The translations under genes were made by a program, and so were the position numbers. A stretch of DNA of 64,000 nucleotides, taken from positions 992,001 to 1,056,000 of the forward strand of contig NC_014844.1 in assembly GCF_000176915.2 (NCBI RefSeq), written 5' to 3'. The notes under the pieces are model-generated. The model made no database searches and was not told the DNA's origin. It saw only the letters and a program-made list of their open reading frames with translations. This document shows, piece after piece, positions 26,045-35,500 of the stretch (positions are counted from its first letter, which is position 1; every line of letters starts with the position of its first letter). The DNA is from Pseudodesulfovibrio aespoeensis Aspo-2 (lineage in GTDB: Bacteria; Desulfobacterota; Desulfovibrionia; Desulfovibrionales; Desulfovibrionaceae).

Positions 26045-27589
26045 ATGTCCAAGTCATTGCAAACGCAGTTGCGGGTTCCGGCGCAGGGGCGGCTCCTGGC
26101 CCTGGTGCAGGGGTATGTGCGTCAGGTGTCCGAGACCGCCGGGCTGGCCGGGCGCGAGGTCGCGGCCCTGGAGCTGGCGGCGGAGGAGGCGTTCCTCAAC
26201 ATATGCGATCACGCCTATCCGGACGGCACCCGCGGCGACGTGCTCATCGGCGGCGAGATTCGGGAGTCCGAGCTGGTCCTTGATTTCCGGGACGAGGGGC
26301 TGCCGTTCGACCCGTCGCTCCTCAGGGCGGCGGAGCCGGAGTCTTCTGTGGAGCCTTCTGTGGAGTCCGTCGTGGAGCCGGGGTGGACAGGCGGGCTGGG
26401 GCTGAAGCTCATCCGGCACGCGGTGGACGAGGTGTCCTGGATCAACCACGGTCGGCAGGGCAAGTCGCTGTGTCTGGTCAAGCGGCTGCCTGGGGTGGAC
26501 GCGCTGGCCGAGTCAGGCCGGGCCCAGGCGCAGCCCATGGTCCGGGAAGAGGTGGCGCAGGCCCCGATGCAGCGTTATGAGACGCGGGCGATCCAGCCCG
26601 GCGAGGCCATGCAGGTGGCCCGGATATTCTGGCTGGCCTACGGGTACTCGTACAAGAACGAGGCCTTTTACAGGCCGGAGGGGATGCTTCATCTGGTCGG
26701 CACCGGCAAGCTCATCAGCTTTGTGGCGGTGGCCGAGGACGGCGATGTGGCCGGGCATGCGGGCCTGCTGAGGCCGGAGCCCGTGCCCATGGCCGAGCTG
26801 GCGCTCCTTGTGGTCTCCCCGGCCCATCGGGGTAGGAAGATCATGGATTCCCTGTTCGAAGCCCTGGTGGCCAGGGCGCGTGAGATGGAACTTTTCGGTC
26901 TGGCCCTGAACCCGGTGACCAGCCATCCCATCAGCCAGCGGCAGTCCATGGAGGCCGGGGGCAAGCCCTGCGGACTGGATCTGGCGGCCTGCCCGCCCCG
27001 GCAGTTCAAGGGACTGGGGCTGGACGATAAGCCCAGGCAGCGGGAGTCCTATCTGCACTGCTTCATGTATCTGACCACGCCGCCCGTGGCCCGTGTCCAC
27101 GTCCCGGCCCGGCACCGGGAGATGGTGGAGCGCATCTATGCCAACCTGGACCGGCTGGTCGAGCCGCTGCCTTTGACAGCCACGGAACCGGACGGCGCGC
27201 CCGGCGACTATTCCGTCTCCTTTGACATGGGGCTGAAGAAAGGGGTGATCCGCGTCAGGCGCGCCGACGAGCGGCAATGGTCGGAAATCCGGCGGGCGGC
27301 CATTGATCTGGTGGAGATCGCCGGTGCCGAGAAGGTGGACATCGACCTGCCGCTGGCCCAGGCGGCCACGCCGATCCTGTGCGAGCGCGCAGAAGAGGCG
27401 GGGTTCTTTTTTGCCGGGATCTGGCCGCACGGTGCCGAGGACGGCGACATGCTGCGCCTGACGCGGCTTGCCGCGCCTTTTGACCTGGGCCATCTGCGCC
27501 TGCATTCCGATTTCGCCAACGCGCTGTCGGATTATGTGGGCCGGGAGATGAAGCGGGCCGGGCTTCCCGCCTCAGGGCCTGACGCCTGA
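26045..27589 (+). CDS. RsbW-like ATPase fused to a GNAT acetyltransferase domain
   Basis: 514 residues. Residues 1-150 form a serine-kinase-type HATPase: ELAAEEAFLNICDHAYP (N-box), LDFRDEGLPFDP (G1) and GGLGLKLIRHAVDEV (G2). Residues about 175-345 look like a GNAT fold: APMQRYETRAIQPGEAMQVARIFWLAYG, then LALLVVSPAHRGRKIMDSLFEAL, the acetyl-CoA loop region. The C-terminal 170 residues are not recognised. This combination suggests a switch kinase/anti-sigma module joined to an acyltransferase, with unknown targets. Start at 26045: GGAGG lies about 12 nt upstream and the homology begins here. Its 3' end overlaps the convergent AbrB gene by 18 bp. Confidence 0.75.
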   Translation: MSKSLQTQLRVPAQGRLLALVQGYVRQVSETAGLAGREVAALELAAEEAFLNICDHAYPDGTRGDVLIGGEIRESELVLDFRDEGLPFDPSLLRAAEPESSVEPSVESVVEPGWTGGLGLKLIRHAVDEVSWINHGRQGKSLCLVKRLPGVDALAESGRAQAQPMVREEVAQAPMQRYETRAIQPGEAMQVARIFWLAYGYSYKNEAFYRPEGMLHLVGTGKLISFVAVAEDGDVAGHAGLLRPEPVPMAELALLVVSPAHRGRKIMDSLFEALVARAREMELFGLALNPVTSHPISQRQSMEAGGKPCGLDLAACPPRQFKGLGLDDKPRQRESYLHCFMYLTTPPVARVHVPARHREMVERIYANLDRLVEPLPLTATEPDGAPGDYSVSFDMGLKKGVIRVRRADERQWSEIRRAAIDLVEIAGAEKVDIDLPLAQAATPILCERAEEAGFFFAGIWPHGAEDGDMLRLTRLAAPFDLGHLRLHSDFANALSDYVGREMKRAGLPASGPDA

Positions 27590-28654
27590 TCCTCGCGCGC
27601 TCACGCCGCTGATGCGGCAGATCAGCCGCGCCACGAATGGGCCGGTGACGACCACGGCGAACAGCCGCAGGGTTTGCAGGGCCAGGACAAAGGCGACATC
27701 GCAGCCGCTGCCCATGGCAATGATGGCCACGGAGTCGAGGCCGCCGGGGCTGGTGGCCAGGTAGGCGCTCAGGGCGTCCAGGCCGAGCCAGACGGTCAGC
27801 AGCCAGGCCGAGGCGCAGCACAGGGCGATGAGCAGGAAGGTGGCAAGGAGCATCTGGGGGATGGCGTGCAGGACGTGGAGCACGGTCTCGCGGTCAAAGC
27901 GCAGGCCTATGTACCAGCCAAGGCTGGCGTATGCGACCCAGAGGAGCCAGTGGGGCAGAACAAGGGTGACAAGCCCCGTGGAGTTGAGGACCGCGCCTGC
28001 CAGCATCGGCACCAGCAGCGCCCCGGCAGGGATGCGCAGCCTGCCGCTCAGGAACAGGCCGCCCATGATCACGGCCAGGGTCTGGGCCAGGGGGACAAGG
28101 GGAGCGTCGAACCCTGGCGACCAGGAGGGCTGTGCGGGAATGTCCGCCGTATGGCCGAGGAGGATGCGCGAGACGCCCGAGGCGGTCAGCACCACCACGA
28201 ACATCCGTAGATACTGCATGAAGGCCACCATGCGCACGTCCGCGCCAAAGGACTCGGCCATGGCGGTCATGGCCGCCGCGCCGCCCGGGGACGACCCCCA
28301 GGCCGCGGTATTGCCCGGCAGCGAGCCAAAGCGCATCAGCAGCAGTCCCACCAGTCCCCCGGCGGCGATGGTCATGCAGACCACCGCGAGCATGATCAGC
28401 CAATCCTCGCCCAGCGAGGCCAGGGTGGAGGGGGTCAGGGTCAGGGCCACCATGCAGCCGACCACGGCCTGGGCCCCGCCAAAGGCCAGGCGGGGAACGT
28501 TCAGGACCACGCCGCGAAGGGCAAAGAACATGCCCGCGACCATGGGGCCGAGCAACTCGGCGGCTGGAAACCCAGCCCATCGCAGGAGTATGGACATGAG
28601 GGCGGAAACCAGGACCAGCATGACCCACTTGCCCGTGTTCCGGATACTGGACAT
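27572..28654 (-). CDS. AbrB-family membrane protein (putative transporter)
   Basis: 360 residues, about 10-11 predicted helices arranged as two similar halves, each with the AbrB duplication pattern (GxxxPGGAAAM in SSPGGAAAMTAMAESFGADVR and SPGGLDSVAIIAMGSGCDV). The family is often annotated as putative ammonia monooxygenase, a misleading name; members are thought to be membrane transporters or regulators of unknown substrate. ATG 28654 has GGAG about 6 nt upstream. Convergent with and overlapping the HATPase-GNAT gene. Confidence 0.85.
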   Translation of the reverse strand: MSSIRNTGKWVMLVLVSALMSILLRWAGFPAAELLGPMVAGMFFALRGVVLNVPRLAFGGAQAVVGCMVALTLTPSTLASLGEDWLIMLAVVCMTIAAGGLVGLLLMRFGSLPGNTAAWGSSPGGAAAMTAMAESFGADVRMVAFMQYLRMFVVVLTASGVSRILLGHTADIPAQPSWSPGFDAPLVPLAQTLAVIMGGLFLSGRLRIPAGALLVPMLAGAVLNSTGLVTLVLPHWLLWVAYASLGWYIGLRFDRETVLHVLHAIPQMLLATFLLIALCCASAWLLTVWLGLDALSAYLATSPGGLDSVAIIAMGSGCDVAFVLALQTLRLFAVVVTGPFVARLICRISGVSARGSGVRP

Positions 28655-29222
28655 GAATACTCCACGCGGCAGGCCGTTGATGCCGTTGTCTGATCAGAGG
28701 CCGGAACCGGGTATTGCTCCCGGCCCGGAAGGAAAAAACTGCGCCGGGATGGCCGGGCGCACGGACGCCAGGAAAATTTGTACAGGGCAAACAGGCGGCT
28801 GTCCAGAGACAGGGGCTGGCGCGCCTGTCCGCCGAATGTCCGGAGTACAATCCGGCAAAATCCCGCATCCGTCCGTCCGGGCCGAATTTTCTGGTATCCC
28901 ACCCCATGATTTTTCACTATCCTTGGCGGGGATGGCGAGCCTTCCGGGGCCCCCGGCCCCCCTCCGAGCTTTTTGGGGCTACGTCGCCAGGAACGGCGAA
29001 GGGGAAGAAAGAGCCTGACGGCGGCGTCGGGGTCAGCCGTCCGCACAGGGCGCGTCCTTTTTTGTTACAATGAAAAACGAGTTGGCTTTTCGCTCATCCA
29101 CGCCAACTCTGCCGCCATCACCAGGGTTGCATCCGTTGTCTCGACAGGCGGCGGAGAGCCGAAAAGTTTGGGAGAGTCCAGAGAACCTTTTCCAAAAGGT
29201 TCTCTGGCCGCCGGAGGCATGC
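28655..29222. other. Divergent intergenic region before xseA
   Basis: 568 bases with no gene I can support. A 119-codon frame at 28714-29073 shows no family and is Pro/Arg rich. The region holds a small inverted repeat near 28981-28999 and the strong hairpin at 29178-29207 that sits just upstream of the xseA ribosome binding site. Confidence 0.5.
29178..29207. repeat. Perfect 14-bp hairpin directly upstream of xseA
   Basis: CCAGAGAACCTTTT pairs exactly with AAAAGGTTCTCTGG around a CC loop. CGGAGG (29211-29216), the xseA ribosome binding site, follows after 3 bases. There is no T run, so it is not an ordinary terminator. From memory, similar GAGAACC hairpins are dispersed in Desulfovibrio intergenic DNA; I could not check this. 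Confidence 0.7.
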
Positions 29223-30686
29223 ATGTCCACGATTCTCACGGTCAGCGAGCTGACCCGGTCGGTCAAGAGCCTGCTTGAGGCGGAGTTTCCGTTCGTGTGG
29301 GTGCGCGGGCAGGTGACGAATCTGGCGCGTCCGGCGAGCGGGCATGTGTATTTCACGCTCACGGACGGCGACGCGGCCTTGTCCGTGGTCTGGTTCAGGT
29401 CGGCCCAGCGGTCGGCGGAGCCGGTGAGCCGGGGCGGCGAGCGGATCAACCCCCTGACTGGCGAAGTGGAGGAGTCGGACGAGGGTGGGGCCGCATTGGT
29501 TGCTGGCGGCTCGCCGGGCGCAGGTGTCCTGGAGGGCGGGCAGGAGGTGCTGTGCGCCGGGCGGCTCAATGTGTACGAGCCGCGCGGCCAGTATCAGCTG
29601 GTGGCGGAGCTGGTGCAGGCGCAGGGGGTCGGCGACCTGGCCGTGGCCTTTGAGGCGCTCAAGGGCAAGCTGGCCGCGCAGGGATATTTTGATGAGGCGC
29701 GCAAGCTGGAGCTGCCGCGCGATCCGGCCCGCGTGGCGGTGATCACCTCGCCTTCGGGCGCGGCCATCAGGGATTTTTTGCGTCTCGCGGGCGAGCGCGG
29801 CACTGGGGGGGAGATCCGCATCTACCCGTCGCTGGTGCAGGGCGAGCGTGCGCCGGAGCAGATTGCGGCGGCCCTTGATCTGGTCGATGCGGACGGCTGG
29901 GCCGAGGTGGCGGTGCTCATCCGGGGCGGCGGGTCGCTGGAGGATTTGTGGGCGTTCAATACCGAGACCGTGGCCGATGCCATTTTCCGGGCGCGGGTGC
30001 CTGTGGTCACGGGCGTCGGGCATGAGCCGGATGTGACCATTGCGGATTTCGTGGCCGACCGCCGCGCGGCCACGCCGAGTCATGCGGCCCAGGAATTGTG
30101 GCCCCGGCGCGAGACCCTGGCCCAGCGGGTGGATGTGCTGGAGATGGCCCTTGGTCGGGCTTATGCCGGGTGGCTGCTCGGCAAGGGGACACAGTTCGAG
30201 CAGTTGCGCCGGGCGTTGTCCTGGCTCTCGCCTGCGCACCGGCTGGAGCGCATGGAGGACAGGCTCCTGAGCCTGTTGCCCCGGCTCGGCGAGGCGGGCC
30301 AGGGGCTTTGGCGCAGGCGGGGGCGGGCGCTGGCCGCCGGGGTCGATCGGCTGGGCCGGGCCTTTGGGATCGTTCGGGTGGACCGGACGCGCGACGAGGT
30401 GGCGGCCCTGTGTCGGCGCATGGACCGTGCCGTCCATGCCCTGGCCGAGGTCCGCGCGCGCGATCTGGCGGTGCTGGGCGCGACGTTGCGCGGGCTTGAT
30501 CCCGAAGCGCCGCTGGAGCGGGGATATTCCCTGGTGCGCATTGAGCGCACAGGCGATTTTTTGCGCGACCCGAAAGAGGTGACGGCGGGCGACGCTCTTG
30601 ATATCAGGATCAGGAATGGCCGGGTGGCAGCCGTGGTCGCTCTAGACCCAGGGCAAAAACCGGCACAGACGCGGGAGAAGGAATGA
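29223..30686 (+). CDS. xseA: Exodeoxyribonuclease VII large subunit
   Basis: 487 residues. With XseB it degrades single-stranded DNA. An N-terminal OB fold (TVSELTRSVKSLLEAEFPFVWVRGQVTNLARP) is followed by the catalytic domain with the family hallmarks ITSPSGAAIRDFL, LIRGGGSLEDLWAFN and TGVGHEPDVTIADFVADRRAATPSHAAQ, then a coiled-coil C-terminus and a final GYSLVR. The OB fold carries an insertion of about 40 residues (roughly 61-104, rich in Gly/Glu/Ser) between WFRSAQ and the strand GQEVLCAGRLNVYEPRGQYQL. CGGAGG lies 6 nt before the ATG at 29223. First gene of an xseA-M23-xseB-ispA-dxs cluster. Confidence 0.95.
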   Translation: MSTILTVSELTRSVKSLLEAEFPFVWVRGQVTNLARPASGHVYFTLTDGDAALSVVWFRSAQRSAEPVSRGGERINPLTGEVEESDEGGAALVAGGSPGAGVLEGGQEVLCAGRLNVYEPRGQYQLVAELVQAQGVGDLAVAFEALKGKLAAQGYFDEARKLELPRDPARVAVITSPSGAAIRDFLRLAGERGTGGEIRIYPSLVQGERAPEQIAAALDLVDADGWAEVAVLIRGGGSLEDLWAFNTETVADAIFRARVPVVTGVGHEPDVTIADFVADRRAATPSHAAQELWPRRETLAQRVDVLEMALGRAYAGWLLGKGTQFEQLRRALSWLSPAHRLERMEDRLLSLLPRLGEAGQGLWRRRGRALAAGVDRLGRAFGIVRVDRTRDEVAALCRRMDRAVHALAEVRARDLAVLGATLRGLDPEAPLERGYSLVRIERTGDFLRDPKEVTAGDALDIRIRNGRVAAVVALDPGQKPAQTREKE

Positions 30687-31693
30687 GACGGATTGTTTTG
30701 CTGATTTTTCTGGTTGCGGTTCTGACGCTGCCCATGGTGCCGCATACGGTTCCGGCCCAGGGTTTCGGGCTTGAGGACGGGGACGGCGTCACCCTGGCCA
30801 TGCCCGGCGAGGCCAGGGCCGCCGGGGATGCGCAGGAGCAGGCGCAGCAAGGCGTGGCCGCGGCCACGCCGGGGTCGGCCCTGGTGCTGGCCGCTCCGGG
30901 GGAGGCGGGTGTGGGGCAGCCGTTTCTTGTGCGTCTGACTTCGGATCTGCCCCTGGATTCCGTCTCGGTCTACTGGTTGGGCAAGGAGGTGGTGCCTTCC
31001 ATTTCCGTCTGGAACGACCGGCATGTGGCTTTGGTCATGCTCGGCACCGACGCCCTCAACGCCAAGCCCGGCAAGGAGGAATTGTCGGTCATCGCCTCCA
31101 TCGACGGCAAGGAGAACACGCTGCGGCGGACCATCCAGCTGGTGCCGGTGGCGTATGAGCGCCAGGAACTGACCCTGCCCGAGAAGATGGTCACCCCGCC
31201 TGCCGAGGTGCTGGCGCGCATCAGGGCCGAGGGCGAGCTGACCAATGTGGCCAAGAACACGGTCTCGCCGACCCGGATGTGGCAGCTGCCGCTTGAGCGG
31301 CCTGTGGGCGGCGAGGTGTCGAGCCCCTACGGGGCGCAGCGCATCCTCAACGGCAAGCCCAAGAACCCGCATCGCGGCCTGGATTTTCGCTCGCCCATGA
31401 ACAATCCGGTCAAGAGCGCGGCGGACGGCGTGGTTATCCTGGTGGGCGACCATTACTACGCGGGCAATTCGGTCTATGTGGACCACGGCAACGGTGTGGT
31501 GACCCTGTATTTTCACCTTGCCAAGGCCGAGGTCAAGAAGGGCGACACCGTGCAGCGCGGCCAGATCATCGGCCTCTCCGGCATGTCGGGCCGCTCCACC
31601 GGTCCCCATGTGCACTTTTCGGTCTCTGTCCTTGGGCGGCTGGTCGATCCCACGCCTTTATTGAAATTCACAGTCGATGAGATGTTGAATTGA
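30683..31693 (+). CDS. M23-family (LytM) metallopeptidase, exported
   Basis: 336 residues. Signal peptide about 1-25 (MRRIVLLIFLVAVLTLPMV). An Ala-rich linker and a middle domain of about 120 residues precede a C-terminal LytM domain with its Zn ligands: HRGLD (H...D pair) and HVHFS (HxH). This class cuts peptidoglycan cross-bridges or, when degenerate, activates amidases; here the metal ligands are intact. The ATG overlaps the xseA stop by 4 bp (ATGA), so the two are translationally coupled. xseB follows 38 bp later. Confidence 0.88.
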   Translation: MRRIVLLIFLVAVLTLPMVPHTVPAQGFGLEDGDGVTLAMPGEARAAGDAQEQAQQGVAAATPGSALVLAAPGEAGVGQPFLVRLTSDLPLDSVSVYWLGKEVVPSISVWNDRHVALVMLGTDALNAKPGKEELSVIASIDGKENTLRRTIQLVPVAYERQELTLPEKMVTPPAEVLARIRAEGELTNVAKNTVSPTRMWQLPLERPVGGEVSSPYGAQRILNGKPKNPHRGLDFRSPMNNPVKSAADGVVILVGDHYYAGNSVYVDHGNGVVTLYFHLAKAEVKKGDTVQRGQIIGLSGMSGRSTGPHVHFSVSVLGRLVDPTPLLKFTVDEMLN

Positions 31694-31731
31694 TTGAAGT
31701 TTGATTAATTCAGAAGCCTGTGGAGGAATCC

Positions 31732-31989
31732 GTGGCCAAAGAAACGTTTGAAGACAGACTCGCCCGGCTCAAGGATGTGGTGGACCGCCTGGAACGGGGC
31801 GATCTGCCTCTTGAGGAGGGCGTGGCCCTGTACAAGGAGGGGCTGGCCCTGGCCAAGGCGTGCGGCAGGCAGCTTGAAACGGCCCGGCACGAAGTGCGCA
31901 TTGTCAGCGATGGGCTGGTCAAGGAATTCGAGGCATTGGAAGGGCTGGAGACGGATGCCCTGGCAGGAGATAGAGGCGATGACGATTAA
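31732..31989 (+). CDS. xseB: Exodeoxyribonuclease VII small subunit
   Basis: 85 residues, the usual length of XseB. It has the two-helix pattern FEDRLARLKDVVDRLERGDLPLEEGVALYKEGLALAKAC. GTG 31732 is preferred over an in-frame GTG at 31720 because the latter overlaps the ribosome binding site GGAGGA (31722-31727). The 3' end overlaps ispA by 11 bp. The partner subunit XseA is encoded two genes upstream, with the M23 peptidase inserted between. Confidence 0.93.
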   Translation: MAKETFEDRLARLKDVVDRLERGDLPLEEGVALYKEGLALAKACGRQLETARHEVRIVSDGLVKEFEALEGLETDALAGDRGDDD

Positions 31990-32872
31990 GGGCAGACTCG
32001 CGGAGCGCGCCTTGGGTGTGGAGAAGTATCTTGAAGGATGCCTGCGTAATAGAGGTATTCCGGACAGTCTGCTCCAGGCCATGGAATATTCGCTGCTGGC
32101 TGGAGGCAAGCGGCTGCGGCCCGTGCTGACCCTGGCCTGGGCCACCATGCTCGGCGGTGATGCGGAGCGGGTCATGCCCTTTGCGGCCAGCCTGGAGTGC
32201 ATCCACACCTATTCCCTCATCCACGACGACCTCCCGGCCATGGACGACGATGACCTGCGCCGGGGCAGGCCCTCCAACCACAAACGGTACGACGAGGCCA
32301 CGGCCATCCTGGCCGGTGACGGCCTGCTGACCGAATCCTTTGTGCTCATGACCGAGGCGTCCCTGATCAGGGGGCTGCCTGCCGAGCGCGTGTTGCGCGC
32401 CGTGTCGGTGCTGGCCGTGGCTGCCGGGAGCGGGGGGATGGTCGGCGGACAGGCCGTGGACATGGAGTTCACGGGCCGGGCCGAGGTGGCTCTGGACGAA
32501 TTGCGCGCCATGCACGCCATGAAGACGGGCGCGTTGATCACGGCGGCCTGCGAGTGCGGGGCCGTGCTGGCCGGGGCCTCGGAGCGCGATGTGGAGAATG
32601 CCCGCGAGTATGGCCGGGCCGTGGGCGTGGCCTTTCAGATCGTGGACGACGTGCTCGACGTGGTGGGCGATACCGGGACTCTGGGCAAACCCGCCGGGAG
32701 CGACGAGGCCATGGGCAAGTCCACCTACCCGGCGCTTGTCGGGCTGGACAGGAGCCGGGAGCTGGCCGAAGGGTATGCAAAGGAGGCTCTTGAGCGCCTA
32801 TCCTCCTACAATGGAAGCGAAAAATTGTTCCTCGCGGACCTATCGCGCTACATTGTGGACAGAGTGTGTTGA
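31979..32872 (+). CDS. ispA: Polyprenyl (farnesyl/geranylgeranyl) diphosphate synthase
   Basis: 297 residues. Condenses isopentenyl diphosphate with allylic diphosphates. Both aspartate-rich motifs are present: HDDLPAMDDDDLRRGRPS (first, about residues 81-98) and QIVDDVLDVVGD (second, about 220-231), plus GGKRLRP near 43-49. The spacing of the first motif (DDx4D) matches bacterial IspA. ATG 31979 lies inside the xseB 3' end with AGAGG just upstream. It is followed directly by dxs, so two enzymes of isoprenoid synthesis are adjacent. Confidence 0.93.
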   Translation: MTIKGRLAERALGVEKYLEGCLRNRGIPDSLLQAMEYSLLAGGKRLRPVLTLAWATMLGGDAERVMPFAASLECIHTYSLIHDDLPAMDDDDLRRGRPSNHKRYDEATAILAGDGLLTESFVLMTEASLIRGLPAERVLRAVSVLAVAAGSGGMVGGQAVDMEFTGRAEVALDELRAMHAMKTGALITAACECGAVLAGASERDVENAREYGRAVGVAFQIVDDVLDVVGDTGTLGKPAGSDEAMGKSTYPALVGLDRSRELAEGYAKEALERLSSYNGSEKLFLADLSRYIVDRVC

Positions 32873-32893
32873 TTGGCTTACTGTGACCGCCCT

Positions 32894-34795
32894 ATGACCG
32901 ATGTGCTCATGAATACGACCATTCTTTCGCGGATCAGCAAGCCGGGCGACGTCAAGGCGCTGTCCATGGCCGAGATGGCGACCCTGGCCCAGGAACTGCG
33001 CGATGTCATCATCAGCCAGGTGGCCGGGCATGGCGGGCATCTCGCGCCGTCGCTGGGCGTTGTCGAGCTGACCCTGGCCCTGTTCAAGGCCTTTGACCTG
33101 GAGGAGGACAAGCTCATCTGGGACGTGGGCCATCAGGCCTATGCCCACAAGCTCCTCACCGGTCGCCTGGACACCTTTCACACCCTGCGCCAGAAGGGCG
33201 GCCTGAGCGGGTTCCCGCGCATCTGCGAGAATCCCTACGACCATTTCGGGGTGGGTCATTCCTCCACCTCCATCTCCGCCGCCCTGGGCATGGCCGTGGC
33301 CCGCGACCTTAAGGGAGAGGACCACGAGGTCATCGCGGTCATCGGCGACGGATCGCTCACTGCCGGGCTCGCCTTCGAGGGGCTCAATCAGGCGGGCGAC
33401 CTGGGCCGCAAGATGGTGGTGGTGCTCAACGACAACGAGATGTCCATCTCCAAGAACGTGGGCGCGCTCTCCCAGTTCCTGAGCCGCAAGATGACGACCC
33501 CCTTCCTGCAGCGGCTCAAGGGTGATGTGGAGGGGCTGCTCGGCTCCATCCCCAAGATCGGCGACGATCTGGCCGGATACGCCAAACGGTACGGCGACTC
33601 GGTCAAGAGCTTCTTCACCCCCGGCATCCTGTTCGAGGCCTTTCACTTCACCTACGTTGGCCCCATCGATGGCCACAACACGGCGCAGATGGTCAAGGTG
33701 TTCGAGGAGATACGCCAGATCGACAAGCCGGTGCTGGTCCACGTCATGACCAAGAAGGGCAAGGGGTACGAGCCTGCCGAGACCGACCCGACCTTTTTTC
33801 ACGGCGTGGGCGAGTTCGTGCCCGAGACCGGGCTGGCGCGCAAGTTTTCCGGCCTGGGGTTGCCCTCGTACACTTCCATCTTCGGCTCGACCCTGTGCGC
33901 CCTGGCCGAGCGCGACAAGACCATCGTGGCCATCACCGCCGCCATGCCCGAGGGCACCGGCACCGAATGCTTCAGGAAGAACTACCCGGAGCGGTTCGTG
34001 GATGTGGGCATCTGCGAGCAGCACGCCGTGACCTTTGCCGCCGGACTCGCCACCCAGGGGTACAAGCCCGCCGTGGCCATCTATTCGACCTTCCTGCAGC
34101 GCGCCTACGACCAGATCGTGCACGATGTCTGCCTGCAGAACCTCAACGTCAATTTCTTTCTCGACCGGGGCGGCCTGGTGGGCGAGGACGGGGCCACCCA
34201 TCACGGGGTGTTCGACTTCACCTACCTGCGCCACATCCCCAACATCGTGGTCATGGCGCCCAAGGACGAGGCCGAGCTGGCCCGGATGATGGTCACCGCC
34301 TTTGCCCACGAGGGGCCGTGCGCCGTGCGCTATCCGCGCGGCACCGGGGTCGGGGCCAAGGTCAGCAGGAATCCGGCAAAGATTCCCATCGGCACCGGCG
34401 AACTCATGCGCGACGGCAGCCATGCCGTGATCATCACCCTCGGCTCCCGTGTCTACCCGGCGGTGGAGGCGGCCATGGAGCTTGAGGCCGAGGGGCTTGA
34501 GGTGGCCGTGTTCAACAGCCGGTTCGTCAAGCCGCTGCCGCGCGAGCAGATCCTCGAACTGGCGGCCCGGTTCGACACCATCCTCCTGGTGGAGGAGAAC
34601 GCCCTGGCGGGCGGCTTCGGCTCGGCAGTGCTCGAACTGCTGGCCGGAGAGGACGCCCTGTCCGGCAGGCGGGTGCAGCGGATCGGCGTGCCCGACGAAT
34701 TCGTGGAGCACGGAACCCAGAAGGAACTGCGGGCCATGATCGGCATAGACACCGCTGGCATCAAGCGGACCCTGCTCGCCATGTGCGGCAAATAG
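32894..34795 (+). CDS. dxs: 1-deoxy-D-xylulose-5-phosphate synthase
   Basis: 633 residues. Thiamine-diphosphate enzyme joining pyruvate and glyceraldehyde-3-phosphate, the first step of the MEP isoprenoid pathway. Seen: HLAPSLGVVELT, DVGHQAYAHKLLTGR, the TPP motif GDGSLTAGLAFEGLN...NDNEMSIS, YVGPIDGHN, EQHAVTFAAGLA and DRGGLVGEDGATHHG. Start is uncertain: ATG 32894 and ATG 32909 are both possible and neither has a clear ribosome binding site; translation may be coupled to ispA, whose stop is 21 bp upstream. ispH of the same pathway is at 40795. Confidence 0.95.
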   Translation: MTDVLMNTTILSRISKPGDVKALSMAEMATLAQELRDVIISQVAGHGGHLAPSLGVVELTLALFKAFDLEEDKLIWDVGHQAYAHKLLTGRLDTFHTLRQKGGLSGFPRICENPYDHFGVGHSSTSISAALGMAVARDLKGEDHEVIAVIGDGSLTAGLAFEGLNQAGDLGRKMVVVLNDNEMSISKNVGALSQFLSRKMTTPFLQRLKGDVEGLLGSIPKIGDDLAGYAKRYGDSVKSFFTPGILFEAFHFTYVGPIDGHNTAQMVKVFEEIRQIDKPVLVHVMTKKGKGYEPAETDPTFFHGVGEFVPETGLARKFSGLGLPSYTSIFGSTLCALAERDKTIVAITAAMPEGTGTECFRKNYPERFVDVGICEQHAVTFAAGLATQGYKPAVAIYSTFLQRAYDQIVHDVCLQNLNVNFFLDRGGLVGEDGATHHGVFDFTYLRHIPNIVVMAPKDEAELARMMVTAFAHEGPCAVRYPRGTGVGAKVSRNPAKIPIGTGELMRDGSHAVIITLGSRVYPAVEAAMELEAEGLEVAVFNSRFVKPLPREQILELAARFDTILLVEENALAGGFGSAVLELLAGEDALSGRRVQRIGVPDEFVEHGTQKELRAMIGIDTAGIKRTLLAMCGK

Positions 34796-34833
34796 CGGCT
34801 GTTTGCCCTGCGCAAGCGGGAACAGCTCTGCGC

Positions 34834-34874
34834 AAGAAGGCCCGGCCATCCTCAAAGGATGGCCGGGCCTTCTT
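34834..34874. terminator. Bidirectional terminator between dxs and the YchJ-like gene
   Basis: A perfect 19-bp stem (34834-34852 with 34856-34874) around a CAA loop, with AAGAAGG...CCTTCTT at the base giving short U-rich ends in both directions. It sits between convergent genes. Confidence 0.8.
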
Positions 34875-34895
34875 GGCTGGAGCGGTCGCGCCGGG

Positions 34896-35384
<489 letters not shown>

Positions 35385-35500
35385 GATCGTGTCCTTTGTG
35401 ACGGGTTTGGATGGGCGGGATTCTATAGAAAGCGGGCCGGGTGTCAATGCGCAAGTGGTCAGGGGTTGCGCCCTGGCCTCCGGCATGGCACTGATCGCGG

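Noticed and set aside
28714-29073. 119-codon plus-strand frame upstream of xseA
   Set aside because: Pro/Arg-rich, no ribosome binding site of note and no recognisable family.
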